From contig VWZL01001969.1 in NCBI GenBank assembly GCA_013396915.1, positions 186,001 to 250,000 on the forward strand: a DNA stretch of 64,000 bases, in the 5' to 3' direction. Below the pieces are notes generated by a model. It saw only the letters and a list, made by a program, of their open reading frames with translations, had not been told where the DNA came from and ran no database searches. Within the stretch, counting starts at the first letter, position 1, and every line of letters starts with the position of its first letter. The translations under genes were made by a program, and so were the position numbers. Source of the stretch: Stercorarius parasiticus. Lineage: Eukaryota > Chordata > Aves > Charadriiformes > Stercorariidae. Shown here piece after piece: positions 22,091 through 37,000 of this stretch.

Positions 22091-25000
22091 GTCTTCCCAT
22101 TTTTCCAGCAAGGCGTTTTAAATACTTCATTGCTTAAATGGGAACACGTATGCATCTCAATAAGGGAAACTAAATATACCCCTATAATGTCATCCAGTGG
22201 AATTTCATGTGCTGCTGTTATTGCCCATATCAGACATAAGAGCAGAGATCAGCCCAATTGGAACAGGCAGAAAACAGGAACAGTTTTTGGGCAGTGATAA
22301 GACATAGCCCAGCAGAGCACGCTGTAAACGGCTCGGAGTTAGGGGGGGTCCCTCCACCCTGGCTCAGTGACCACAAGGACTGGGCTGCACAAGGGTCGCG
22401 CTGTGTTTGCATCATCTTTGCCAGTGTTAAACTCTGTGACTCTATAAAACTGTAATAACAAAGGTGAATCAGCAGACTAAAATGATTAACAAAGAAGGAA
22501 AGTGTTCTCAAGATGTATAATGTGATTATATTTCTGTATCGAACAAGAGATCATCACACTGGGAATATTCTCCCCCACACATATGCAAATAAACTAACAG
22601 ACACACAGCCAGCACAATGACTAGCATTAACAAACAGCATAACAAAGTTTGAGATCATTAATTAAATATAGTCACAAAGCACTGAAGCAAGTCATCCAAT
22701 TACAAAAGAAAAATGATAAGAAAATTGTTTTTCTTTCATTTATTTTTTCTTTTTCCTTCTCCATTTTCTAATTCAAAAATGGAAAAACTCTACTATTTGT
22801 TAAAAAACCTCATTAATGATCCATTTAAAATCAAGTATCAGATTGTGCTATGTATCCCGATTCTGAGTTCTTCTCAGATGCGCAGAATGTACTGTGTCCT
22901 TTATGGTTCTTTTCAGATGACAGTCACATTAACTAGATCAAGGAGTTACTGCTGCTTTGAAAATTGTACAATATTAAAATCACCGTTGATGCTATCATGA
23001 TGCAATGGAACAAAAAGGTAGACCACAGCACAGAAGGACTTCCACAAAGATCATATCAGTTTAAGTGAATACTTAAACATGAAACCGAGGAGTTACAGCT
23101 ATAAATCCAAGTCACCTGCCCCATTTGTTGGTGCCCTGTATAATGATACCGGGAAACTGAGCAATATTTGTACATGGTGGGGAATGTCTGGGCCCTTCTG
23201 AACAGAGAACCATTATAGAAGTGAATGCGGCATGGGCTGGGCCAATTTGCTTGGAAATTACCCTGTACTGAGTACTGCTGGGGCAGGTGCAGATTAAAAA
23301 TTTCATGGCATCTTAGCTAGACTGGACCCATGTCTCTACAGAAAGTGGGTGCCGAGAGGTACGGAGGCCAGGGCAGAGCAGAAAGGGCCTCTCTGTGGCT
23401 GCCTGTGACCAGCAGCAGCAAAGCCCCTCCTTCACCTGTGAGACTGATGCAGAAAAGGCAGTGCCCTTTGTGGCTCAATGTCAAGATTAACTCCCGTAAC
23501 CCACAAAAAAAATAAAAACAAAGTAATTGATAATTTAGGTGGAAACCTATTATATCAAGTGCAATAGGAAATACAATTATCTGGCAGGCAGATAACCAAT
23601 CCATCAAATAGCAGGCCAGTTCCCTCTCCCCCTAGCAGCATCCTTATTAAGGCTTTCTAGGAAGATAAAAGAAGGCTACTACCTGCTGGCATGAGGCAAT
23701 ATTACAGAGAGACTCCCCTAACTATTTTGCCTCTTGCCTGTATCTATGCAGAATATCTATCAGTTCCCATCTACTTTTTGAAACGTCTAATGGCCTGCAG
23801 CATTGCCAGAACAATTTTCAATGAATTATGCCAAACTGTACACGGCTCTCCAATATTGGATGAGTTAATTGCTATTAAATCAATTGGCTTTGCTTTTCTC
23901 ACATGAGCCAAAGTCCATCATTCACAAGAAAGAAATTCTCTCTCTAGGTTCTAAGGAGACATTTTCATCCTGGTGCTCAGTGCCAGAGCTGTAAATGTTT
24001 GTTTGCTTTGCGTCGCCTCCTCCTGTCTCTGCTGTAAACTGGGGCATCACAAACCTGAACTGGCGTACTCCAGACTGCTCTCCTATATAACCTGACCACT
24101 GTAATTGGACTGGCAGGGAATACCTTTTCTGCAGCCTGATGAATTTTAACAATTCCTCCCAATTTTAATAACCACTCCATTTTAATAATTCTCTGCACAA
24201 AGAAGATTCTGCCCAAGTCCACCAGTCTGATTCCACCCCTATTGTACTAAATGAGATAAGTCTCAGTAACTCTACCAAAAACATGCAAAAAAATGTGCAA
24301 CAGAAGAAAACTGTTGGTATGGTGATCTCTTTATAGGTATGATAGAGGCTCATGAGAGACAGGAGCTCTTTCCAGCTGGCTTTTTTTCACAATCATCTGA
24401 CCTGTCTCACTGTTCCTGTTCCCTTGTTCATCTTTTAACTGTTATATTCATCAGAAGCGGAGTGCAGCTATGAATTAATGACTGATGACGAGCTTCAGTT
24501 TCAAAAGTCTTAAGGAAAGAGTGCTCTTTACTACATTTCCATTACACCACAGAACATCGCAGATCAACGAAAGAAAAAAAATATGATTAGGTATGCAATT
24601 TATATCGTATTAATTTATGCAGAAATATAATTTTTCATGAAACTAAATCTTGATTTTTTTAGTCATTAGATGCATTGCAGAGTGGATGTTCAGCTGGAGA
24701 TGAGGGAACATCCTTTACCTACCCCACCAGAGGTTACCTAGATTAAGAATACACACTATTCAAAGTATGAAGTGTGAACATCTCATACACTAAATACCCT
24801 GAAATAAAGGAGACAGTCAAGTGTAAGCAAAAAATAATAAAACCTCTGAAAGCAGAAACAGATTTTGCCTTTAGACAAATCAGAGTTAGTAAAACATATG
24901 CTTTTGACATATGGCAATTCTACTTTCTAAAGAGAGCAGAACAAGTGGTTGTCAACAGAAAACAGCCAAATATGAAGCAAAAGTGAAAGCAGAAAAAAGA

Positions 25001-28000
25001 TGTTTCCATTTTAGTTAATTCTAATAATCACTAACATCGAAATGTACTTGCAATTGTATACTGTGCACATGCAGCAATGCCTGATGGTTTATTATATACA
25101 ATTGATGTATTGAAAATAAAATTATAATAATTTTTTCAGCTCTTGAAAAGTATATATTTAATAGAAAATTCAGAATTATGATCCTACTTTCCTACTATTC
25201 ACTTCCTATAAACAGAACTTCATGGCCATCACTGTTTAACTTTCTAGTAAAAGGAAATTATTCTTTCCATTTTCACAGTTGATCACAGCAATAGCAATTG
25301 TCATACTGAGCACTTTACACTAGTTAACCAGCTTGGTTAGGGACTTGCCTTCATCTTTCCAGCTGCTTACTGCATGTGAAGGAAGGCAGCTTCCCAGTAG
25401 AGTTATTGTGCACGGTACGTGCCATCCCAGATTCCTTTTTATACCTATATCCTTCAGAGTAATTTCAAGGACATGTCACTGTGGAAGTAGCCGTGCTTTT
25501 TTCCTTCTAACTCTCTAATAATTTGCTTTGCAATCATCATTTATCCTAACAGTGTGAAGTCAGGATGTGGCTGTGGCTTCTGACTGTGGCTGTTTCTTAT
25601 AAATATTTTAGACTAACATGAAGTCTGGCATTCTGGTGGTTCAGCTGCAGAATACTATGTGTCTTTAAGAAGCATTCCTGTCCTTTTTACCACTTTTCAG
25701 CACTGCCTTTACATGTAATAAAGTCCCCTATGCACAATCATGTTCTTGCGTTTCTGCCCAGAAGTGAACAGCTAATAATGTGATTTTTTTGGTGCCAGTT
25801 CTGGGAAGAAAACGTGACCTTATTTTATAAGCTACATTAGACAGGTGTATGTCGCTCTAGGTTTTCACAAGTGCGTCAAAAAGAGACCAAGCTTTAAAGG
25901 ATGAGGAAATAAGAAAACAACTGTTATTCCTGGAGTGGGGGGCGGGGGGCGGAGTTCAGCATTTTCAAAGGAAGCAACACTAGGTTTAGATAATAACTTT
26001 CCTTGCTCTCAGTATTAGGGTAGCGTTCTGAGTCCCTGTTCACTTTCACTGGAAGTAACATGACAGCTCAGCAATTCTTCTGGATTTAGATCTTTTGTTT
26101 ATAACATTTGTTACATGTTTACAGGTAAAACATACAGGTTTGACTATATGAGATTATTTTGCAACAAATATTTAGACTCATATTTTCACTTGTACACAGA
26201 GCAACCATGACCAATCAATCTGTACCTGTGCATTTCCTTAAGCACCAAAATTTTGCATCAAGCTGCCAGGGAAAAGAAAATGGCAAAGTATCAGTGAAGC
26301 TCAGCAGCAAACAGAGGTTCACCACAGCTCTGTCCTGGCCTCATTCTTTTGCTGCAGAACTTCCTCTAGAGAAAGTGAATGAAGCTCTGCAACATGGCTA
26401 ACAGGAGTTAGTCACAGGAGACATCTAGGAGAACATGTGGTATGCAATCAGCTTGTCAAGCAACTCCTCTGTTGGGCCGTGTTTAACCATGCACAGGATC
26501 GGGGCTAAAACTGGAGTGAGAAACTAACAGCCATTAAAATACTCCTCCCTCACCCGAAGTAGTTATATGCTCACCACTTCTTAGACCTGTAGAAGCTATT
26601 AATACACCTCTGTGCAGCAAGCACTTCTGACTGTAAAACTCATGCATCACACTAAGCCATTTTTTCTAGTTCTCTGTCGCTATAGGCACCATTTCCAATA
26701 GACCAAACTGTTAATACTTGGTATTTGGCAAAAGCTTGTAACATAAAACGTTATAGAGCTCAGTCTGGAACCGGGCAAAGCAACTCAAAAGTCTTATATC
26801 CCTTTGCGTTTAGTATGAAAATGAATGTTGTCGTTGATATTTAATATTCTGTTCTTTCTTAAGGTATGTCTGACAGGTTAACTAAAATCAGTTTGCTCTA
26901 TATGTTGCTGCAAGGATTCTCAACAGCTGTATCTCAGGAGATTTACCACTAGAGCTGGCTGGATTTATTTTTGGTGGGAAGAAGGGGTTAACACACAGTA
27001 AGTGAACCCCAGGATAACTCTTACAGTGGTACTAGCAAGCAGGCGGAGACTGTTATTGGTCTTACCTACAGCTGTGTAAAATACAGAAAACAATCACAAA
27101 CATGCAGCGGTAACAGGAGGGAGAGTCATACATAAAATGAATATTAAAGGATTAACTGTAAAATACATTTCAGTAAGCTAAATCAGTTCTTAGCACAAAA
27201 ACTCAAAGGTTCCAGCTATTCCAGAAATTTCGAGTCAAGTGGATTTGAATTTTCCATTCACCTAACAAAAATGCTTCCATGAAAGTTCTAATTTGATATT
27301 TTCCATTTGGTTTTGTTGTTTTTCCCACCTTGTAGGCTGACTTTGCTAAAAATCCTAGAAGCCTGGTGATACCGAAGATGCTAGACTTTAAATTGAAACC
27401 CAGTATTAATAGGGCTTGTCAGTTTTGCCGGCAAATCCTCCAGGCAAGTTTACTGAGACTTAACTGACAACATCCAAGACAAAGTACAAGGGTATGATAT
27501 TACAAACATTTGTATGGAAGATTAGGGTGCTAAAACTACGTCAGAAAATCCTGTTAACAAGGCAAATCCAGCACGAAAAATAAAACAAAGGTTTCACTCG
27601 TGTCTGCTTCAGATTTTCCAGGCTTGCTGCTCTCCGTTACTATCGAGCCATCCAGAGACGGCAAAACGCAGTGAATTAGATTCCAGAGTAACTTGGAAGG
27701 TTGAAAACCCTATATCCTAGGGTATAAATTGGGAGGTATTAAGCAGACATTTGATGCATAAACATAAATAACATAATCTCTCTGTATTCTTCAGAGAGTT
27801 GACAGCATTAATGTAAGCCTAAAATTACTCCTGTTGCAAATCCCTTAGTTTTATTAATTTTTATAAACTGCTTTAAATAAAAGTTACATCGAAAGCACAA
27901 AGTAATCCTCTCTGATCCTAGTTTTCATTTTATAACTCTATCAGTGTTTCCAAGCTCTGAGACTCCAAAGTGTTAGTTCTCGTTTTAATAGCACTATGGC

Positions 28001-31000
28001 AGGAGTCTGTAAATATTGCAGTAATAATAAAATAAGCTAATTTAATTTCTTAGGAAAATGTATGTATAAAGTTCCCTGTGGTTTGTAATTACTGTAAAGT
28101 CAACAGTTTACATCAATGACCCGGTAATCAGCTAGTCAGAATGTAAATAATTAATGAAATAAATGTTTTCAACAAGCTCGCTCATGGAAGACTCCTTGGA
28201 GTATGGTAAAAGAGCAGTTTTGTGAGAACAGTCTTGTAAAAGAGTTGAGCGTCTTATTAAGTACATATTTGTATTTTGTTTCTAATTAATTTGGTACAAA
28301 GCAGTGAATGGTTTTTATAAATACGTTTCTGTTGATCTAATACTAATTAATATGTAAATTCCACTTTGCTATGAGTGCCAACATGACATAGCTGCTAGGA
28401 ATTATGGGAACACCAAAGAGTGAAAGGCAGAATCTTGCACATCCCAACACCTTCTCTTGTTACCTTGCTCACAAACAAAACTATTTTTTCTTAACATTTC
28501 AGCATGGTCAGAATGAGACTAGGAAACAACTTTATACTGAACTCCTGTGACAAGGAAGAACAAGGCCCATTAATCTTTTATGGCATGCCCTACACATGCT
28601 ATCTACACTTCAGCAGTAAAAAGGTGGGCTTTTTTTTATTATTTCATGGTTTTTAAGAAATGCTTTCACACGAGAACACAGATGAAAAGTACTGATGTTT
28701 CAGTCTCACACAACAGGCATCGCATTATCAATCATTATCTGATTAAATGCTACTCACTAATTCCAACACACTGCTAAATTGCTGATCCTATGACAGTCAG
28801 TGATATTCCTGGTAGCACAACATAATTTTGGTCTTTGTCTTTGTGATTCCCATGGTTTAAAATTCATTTTCACATTCACTTTCTGACTATGCCCCAAAAT
28901 CATCTAAAGGAATCAGGCAGACCTCAGTACGATCTTGTTATTGACATTTATGCTGATCGATGTTGGCTCTTACTGAATTGGAATCTACAGATCAATTCCC
29001 TTATTAGATTCGTTCTCAGTGCTGCCATGATCATTTTATCACAGAAGCTGCTGCCATCAAATGCTGCTTTATCACTTTATAATGGGATAAGCTGAAGCTT
29101 TCCTCTAGCATATAGTTGGAAATGAAAACTGTCTGAGCTCTAAAAATTTCTTCCTCAGATTTTCAAAAATATCCCTATTAACTGCATATGCCTATTTTAA
29201 AAGCTATTTTAAACTCAATTTACCTAACCACTAATAATTTTTGCTCACAAGAAAATTCCAGTTCTCAGGGCGGTAAAAAAGAAAAAAGGCTAATGCTGGA
29301 GACTGGATCTATTAATCACTTTCTTCCTGCTGAGTCTATGAGTCAGATGATGGGAAAAAATGAGGCTAAGAATGAAGATATGACAGAAAAAACCAAAATT
29401 GTCTCAGGAATGGTAAGTAGTATTATGTGAACACACAAAGACACTTGCAAATACTCAAAAAGCACACGGAACATACACAAGGTTTGTCGCAAGTGTTTTA
29501 TCTGGTTTTGAAAATATGCAGGGCCATGGTATTTTTCTAAGAGTGGTGTTACATCTCCTGTTGAGAGAGGAGTCCATCACATTAATTTAAATCTCCGATA
29601 AAATAAATTAGCTTTTTTATTGCCAGGTTGAACTACAGGACTATGATTGTTATGTATTGCTACAATCTAAGTCTTAATGGCGTTTTAGCCCTGTGGTGGT
29701 CAAACAGAAACCATTTCAAACCTTCTAAAGGCTATTAAAACATGTGCAGATGTCTGGAAAATTAATACTATTATCTAACTCTAACCTTTTGCCTGTAGGA
29801 GGAAAAGGAGAGAGAAGGCTCAGGGAAGATGTTTTAGATCAATACGTGGCAACAGAGGAGGGTAAGCGCTGTTTCGCATGGAAGTTCATTGGCTGTGAAC
29901 AGGTGATTCAAGTGAACAGATCCATCTTTATTTGGATTTCATTGAAATCATTCATTTGCTCAGAAAAATAATTTAAGAGAGATGAGCATCATTTTCAAAG
30001 TCCTTCCTCACTGCTGTTTCCAAGGTCCAGCAAGCCAGACACTGGAAAGGTTCATTCATTTAAATGACAAGAGCACGAATTTGTCAAGGTTAATGCTGAA
30101 CAAGCCATATTTTCCTTGCCTCAGTATTATGCATTTAAAAGGTTTCTCCATCTCTTCACTCTCCTTTCTTTTCTATTTTTTTTTGGTTTAATATTGTTGA
30201 AATGTCAGAGGGACTGAAAGGAGTTTCAAAGTAGGAGGAGGATTTAAAGAAATACTTCTATTGTTACTTTAAGGCTTTTACATACATATGTTCTCTCCAA
30301 CTCTAATGCTTTCTTTTTGGCTCTGACAGAATAATTTCAAATAAGGAGAGACTTTTTAAGAAGGTTTTCTTGAATACCTGGATACAAGCTACTTTATTCT
30401 ATCCTTGTCCCTCAAAGCACTTACTTGAGGTATGGTTTACAAAGAGTAAGTGGTCAGATTCCCAGCTGGTAAGAATTACTGGGTCTACTTCTTGTACTGA
30501 AATGAAAAGAATTTCTGCCAGAAATAAAGATTCTAGAGGGTCATAGTGTGCATGTGTTGTGGTATTTCATTCTTGAAAGTCTCAAATCTGACCACAAGAT
30601 CTCCAAATGGCAGTTCCAAGTTCTGCAACATTTATTCTGATATACAAAAATCTTGTATGCAGGCTTGTCTGCAGGACAGAGTACAACTCTGTAGATCTGA
30701 TGATCTGAATAAGCATCTCAAATCCTGGCTTCAAACCTCTGTAATTCCACCGACCTACTCCAGAGTGGTGAGAAACGGCAGAAGGATCTCGCAATCAGCC
30801 TTGCCATGCAAGCCAAGAAATCTTAGTAAGGCTGAAACTCAGGTGAGGTGGGAGAGCCAGTGCTGGTACCAACAAGGAGGACGCATCATACTGGACGATA
30901 TGAGGACACAGACCTGCACTGCCCATGTTCATCTGCACCTTGCTCCTATTGCTGTAGCCAGGAGGAACACCAGCAAATGGAAAAGGGTAAGCATCAGTCG

Positions 31001-34000
31001 TTGCTGTGCTTTTGCAAGGGAAGGTACAGTGCCCCCTAAGCACTGTCCAGGACCTGGACCAGCCTTGGGAGTGGCAGGCCCTGGCACACGATGACATTGA
31101 AGAGTCCCCTCTTCCACCCCGCAGCCAGTACCAGGCTTGAAGCAGCTGTGAGCAGCACCTCCAGCATAGACGGCCAATAGCTGCAGAGCCTTTCGGCATC
31201 TGTCTGTCCTCAGAAGAGGCGGTAACAACAGTTGATTAGGAATCTGTGCCCTCATGAACAGACAGTTTTTTCATGGTAGATAAAAGCAGGGCTTAGGAGT
31301 TATTATATAGGAATTTCAAAAGGGGTCAGCTCCCAGCTCGGCACCAATAAGTAGCCAGATTTTTACAAGAGCTCAGCACTATGCCTGAACACCTGAAAGT
31401 CTGGTCCCATTTGCATAAAGGACCTAAAGACCTAAATTAAAGGTTAATTCCATTTGTTATTCCCCCATGAACTGGTGAAGACTGGTAAGAGAGCTGAGAG
31501 TACCCATATTTCTAATTATTGTCAAGATCTCCTAAGGACCATTTAGTGGAATAAAGTGAGCCTCTAAAATACAGTGCTAATCTCCGATTCATGTTCACAC
31601 TTGCAGTACCTATAATCCATAATAATTGTATCTAGACCTGTGCCCGTGTCTGTATCTACCATACAGGAAAAGCACACAAAGCTTGTTTAGAGAAAAAAAT
31701 GAAGAGTTAAGTAATGGGAAACTAAAAAAAAAAGAAAAAGATGGAGCATTTCTGCTTTTAAAATATGACTGAATATAAAAATTTAGACTCAAAACGCTAC
31801 AAAATTAAGTAGTGCATCTCTGAAACTGTATACCAGAAAGATGAACTGAAGAGTGGGCGTATATTTGAGATTTTTAAAGCACTGATATTAATTTAAGATG
31901 CCATTACTTTGGCAGTCTGGTTTCCATACTTTTAATGCAGTAGGATGAGTTTAATTCATGATGTTGAAGATGCCCTTGTAACGTACACAGGACACAGACA
32001 AACCAGTGCTCCTCCCTGCACCCAGACATCAGTTATTGACTAATGAAACACAGCTTGCTCACACCCAGAGGAAGAAATGAGCATGAATGCAATCTAAAAA
32101 TGCTAAAAATACAGAAAGACTACAGTCTGTCAATATCACATTGTTAAAGATTTAATGACAAAGGTAACTTTTCCTTTTAGCTTGTCCTTATCAAGAGAGA
32201 TACCCAGATGGTAATTTAAGAGTTAAGGCACTAATGGACTCTTCAGTTTCATTGAGCACCTACGTGCTGATTTTATCTGGCAATACAGTATTTCACATTC
32301 TCAGCGAAGTCAACAGAGATTTAGTCAATAGTGTCATGGCCTTTGGATGAGGATTTGAATCTTACCAGTATCCAAACCATCATTAAAGAAAATAGGTCAT
32401 TTGAGAAACAAAGGAGAGCATTAGTAAAATTCAATACTAAAAGATGGGGCTGGTTCAGTAGGTGTTTTATGATTCGTTATGAATAGCTTTTTATTCTAAT
32501 TACCACCCCTTTCTTCTATGCGCAGTATCTATAAGAGTATACAAACCATACAAAGTATATCACAGGAAAATTAATCTTTTCTTAACAGATGGCAACAGAA
32601 AATACCTATTGAGTAATCTTATGTGCTAAAACCCACTTAGCATAATGTTAGTTTGATTCATTTGATGGAATGTATAATTTAAAATTACTAGCAAATTACA
32701 CTGACCTGATATAATCTGAACAGTTTAAATGTTACCAAGTGGAATACTTATTGGCACATCTATTTTTAAGTAAAAGAGCCTTAATTCCGTATTGCTTCAT
32801 GTCTGCAAAGTGCCACTACACTTAAATAACAGTAACAAAACCACAGTTATAAAGTAAAATATAAATGAAGTTTTATATGTATTGAGTGTAACAACAGATG
32901 AAATTAATCCTTTACCCATTGTTGTTTCATATACACACACTTTTGCAATTATCCTTCATTTAAGTTTCAAAGTCTTAAGAAAACAAAAATGAACTACATA
33001 CTTAGCTCCATTAATGCAATAAGAAGAAAATGGCACATCTGTAATAATAATGGTTATATTTCTATACCGCTTTAGCATTTCAATAGATTCCCACACCAAG
33101 AAGCAGCCCTCTAAATCTTTGAATCATTTAATTTTATGCACTCTTTTGGTATTTCATTTGGGAGTTATGGAGTGTGAAATATGCACCATGATGAGAAAAC
33201 AATTATCTAGCACACCTGTTGTTTGTGCATACTGTATTTAAGCAGGGCTTGCAATGGCTACTATTTTATTCCACTGTGAAATGCAAAATGGGGAGTCTTT
33301 AAAAGCTGACATGATGACATGAGCTTACACTTTCATATGTAACATGTGGCTTGTACTTACCACATCACATACTGTGATAACATGAGAACTAGTCCATGCT
33401 AATTTTTGCTATCAGAATGTCAGCAAGGAAGATTTTCCCATTTCAAAAGGAAACCTGAATGAATTATTCTTGACTTAAATGCACTAAATATATTACAAAA
33501 AAAAGTATAAATGTTATCAAAACCAGAAACATCAGAAAAACAAATTAATCTGTTCATCATACAAAGCATAAACACATAAGTAGCTCATAGAGTTTTCACA
33601 AAGTTCACAATCTCGAATAAAGGCTGCCTCTAACCAGCCTCTGTACTTACACTTTGACCATACATAAGTTGCTAATACGTTCAGCAAACAGAGCAGGCTG
33701 AAAGAGCATCCAACAGGTTAAGCATTGGTACAAGTTAAATATTACTGCATGTAATAAAAAGGCACATCTTTTTAATGTTAATTAGAAGTCTGAAGCACAG
33801 GGCAAGTTTGGAAAGGAATATAGCAATAGTATTTCCTATTGTGGAACTCCTTCCATTTTTTCGTAGATTTATTCCCACATTGAACATTCACAATAATAGG
33901 AAAAACCATGAAAAACATTCTTGTACTTAATGAGTCGGCCCACATGCTTGCTTAGGGTTTCAAATGCCATATTGGATTCCTGCCATCATGTGTATCACCA

Positions 34001-37000
34001 CTGATAATAAAAATCTATGCATAAAATAAAGAGAAATCTATGGTCCACCCAGTGTCAGTTGACTTATTTTTCTTTACCTAAAAAACAGGCAGTAAAATCT
34101 CAGTTTTGTTGTTAAGACCCGTCACATCAGTACAGTCCCACGTGCTTATTCTGCAAGACTGTCTTTGCTCTTGAGAACAATGCCTGTATATTTCTTCAAA
34201 ACTTAAAAAATATTGCTCTGCTCAGTCAAAATAATTCATAAATACTTCACCAAAGATCACTTGTGTATTTCCTAAAGATTATTTGCTCATTTGATTTACT
34301 GTTTTTGGTATCTCTCTAGCAATTTATTGTCATTAGGATGATGGAAAAACTCACTTTTATACTTGGTATCTGAAAATTATATATTTAAAATTGTATCACG
34401 AAATGTCATGTTTGTGTAGATGGAAAGCCTTTCAGTGCTTTTCTTTGGAACTTCTCAAGGCTAGTTAAAGTACTTGGACATATGAAATTCTAGCAGTTGG
34501 GGGTCATTTTCTTTTAAAATCATTATCATTCTCATCAGGACTACGTGCCTAGTGAGCTTACATTAATATTTTGGTTTTGTTTGTGAGCAAATTGGTAAGA
34601 ATTGAGGTGCTGAAATAAGGCACAACAGTCTGACAAGAAGCAAGATCACCAAAACAGGAATTACAGATGGAGCAAACTGATCAGGTCAGTTGATCTAACT
34701 CCCTCATAATAAAATACTGTTCTCCACTGACCATTTAGTTGTGCTTTATTTGCTTTAGTTTTAAATGTTGTGAGGGATAATGTCCTACGTCTCCTCTCAT
34801 ACATCACACCACAGTCTATAGCAAAATTTTTTGTGATCCTGAATTAGATTTACATCCAGCAAATCATTTGGCAAATGTTTTATTTTAAGAAATGAAAGTT
34901 TTATAGTTTCCTTAGTCAGGAAAGAGCACATCAGGATTCCCCCATGTTCTTGAGGGATGAGAAAAGCTGCCTCAGCCATTTCACTCAAGGGATGTCACAA
35001 AGCTGCTTGGAGGTCTACACATCGCAGCCGTGATCTACGTACTTAGAAGCGTAAGTCCCTGTGACTAGAGATGGCCTGTAGAGAGCCACTGCTGCAGATG
35101 ACATCCAGTGATTCTCAGTGCTCTCCCAATAATCTGCTTATCTCAGAGCCTCCTTCCAGAGCGGGATGGATATCAGTTATCCAGCCTAATTCTGTCAGGT
35201 ATTATGCTGCTGCTGTTCATTCAAAACTAGGAGTCATAAGGCTCAGGGAGGTTAGATGGAGTTTCTTTGGAGGGGGCTATTTCCTTTCCTTCTCTCATCA
35301 CTGACTTTGGTCACCCATTCATCCAACCAGTAGGCTCTCATGAACACTATTTGTGTAATGTTTCTTCAGCATGTATTTGGAGCTGCAAACAAGGCAAATA
35401 AGAAAAATGGTTTATGATGTATTATTACATGTTGATGATTTAAGCTGAGATGAAAAGCTGAGATTCAAAGCTTTTGATTTCTTTCTTCTCAGGTGTTATT
35501 GCTGAGTGAGGACATGACAGAAATGGAAAGTAGGTACCAGTTTACTGAGCGAATGCAAGAGTGGAAATAATGACGTCAGCATCTTCACGTGAAGAAATGT
35601 TCCTTTAATTTGTTCTTCAAAGTCTCAGAAATCTTTATGTGTTCCTTACTAGATCACTGTCTTCATTCCTGATACACAGAAGCATTCTTATAATTTCTCA
35701 CTGCTACAAGACCGGATGGTCTTTCTTGGGATAGGATCTTCATGCCAGTAATTGTGAACCTTTGGCAGCCTTGATTTGGAGAAAGCACTCCAGCAGGGCT
35801 ATGGCCTGAAATCTTTTGAGAACTGCAAATGGTGTAAAAAACACCACCTCACTTCGTAGTAGGTGCTCTACCGGCAATGTAATTCTTGGATAAAGTTTAA
35901 TGTAATAATTTAAACATTACTGTATCTCAAACATGCTTTAAATTTATTTGATTGCCTCTTTGTTGATACAGCCCTTGAGATTGTCGTAACTTTTAAGCAG
36001 TTTTCCACTACTGCTGAAACAATTAGCAGATCTGAAATTAATTTCTCCTTCAACCCACCAGTCCCAATTCCCGAGTAAGTAAATATCACTACAGATACTG
36101 TGACATCTGATTTATATTTATATGTTCACTGAGAAGAAAAAGAAAGTGTTTGTTCTGGAGCTGCAACTTTTCAGATTTGCAGGTAAGAGTTCCCTGACAA
36201 TCTGATGGATACAAAGGAACAAATGTGAAGTAAGAAAATAAGCAGGTCAACTGCAGGAGTTTCAAAACTTCAAATACAATTTGCTGATCTTGGTCTCAAG
36301 TCTGCCTGCTCTCTGAAGAGCCCAGAGGCACAAGGCAAGACTAGTAGCTGGCTTCTGTCAGATGGGAATTATGCTGCTGCTCAGCATATACCGATGCAGT
36401 TATTTAAACATACTTTGGACTGCTGACAAACTGTTTTCTAACAGTGTGTGATGATCTTGAGTTTTAATTTCAAACCCTCAGATACTTACTTTCTGAAACA
36501 CTTAAATATTTCGTGTATTTGAGTGCTGTAAAGCAATGCAGCTTCACTTTTAACCTTCTGCATTCAGACATTACCATGTCTAACGATGTCTGAACCAGAG
36601 GTCAGACTCTGAGGCCAGATATTCCATCTCCTTTTGTCAGGTGTTAGGGCAATTAATTGTCCTCTTTTTCTTCCCATATATAATAATGTCGTTGGTGCAA
36701 TTTACCCCTTCCTGCTAAGTTGTACAACTGTTTCCATATAAGTATGTACAGCTACGCTCTATCTCATATGTCAGGGCACAGTTGTCAGGTTATTAAAAGA
36801 GCTAATATTAATGCAGTTATAACAAAGTAGTTATTATTTAAATTGACCTGCTGAGAATTCAGCGGACTGTGCTGTAGCATTCTAGACAAAGTTTTAGACA
36901 TAGAATTAAACAATGTGGATGGTCCGTGAGTAATAAATTAAACTAATCTAGCCAGAGAAACACAAGGAGAAAATAGATGCTTCAAGAGTCCTCTCTGCTT

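Noticed and set aside
22250..22460. GC-richer patch ending with TATAAAA and AATAACAAA, considered as a solo LTR
   Set aside because: No terminal TG...CA pair, no target-site duplication and no family resemblance that I can support.
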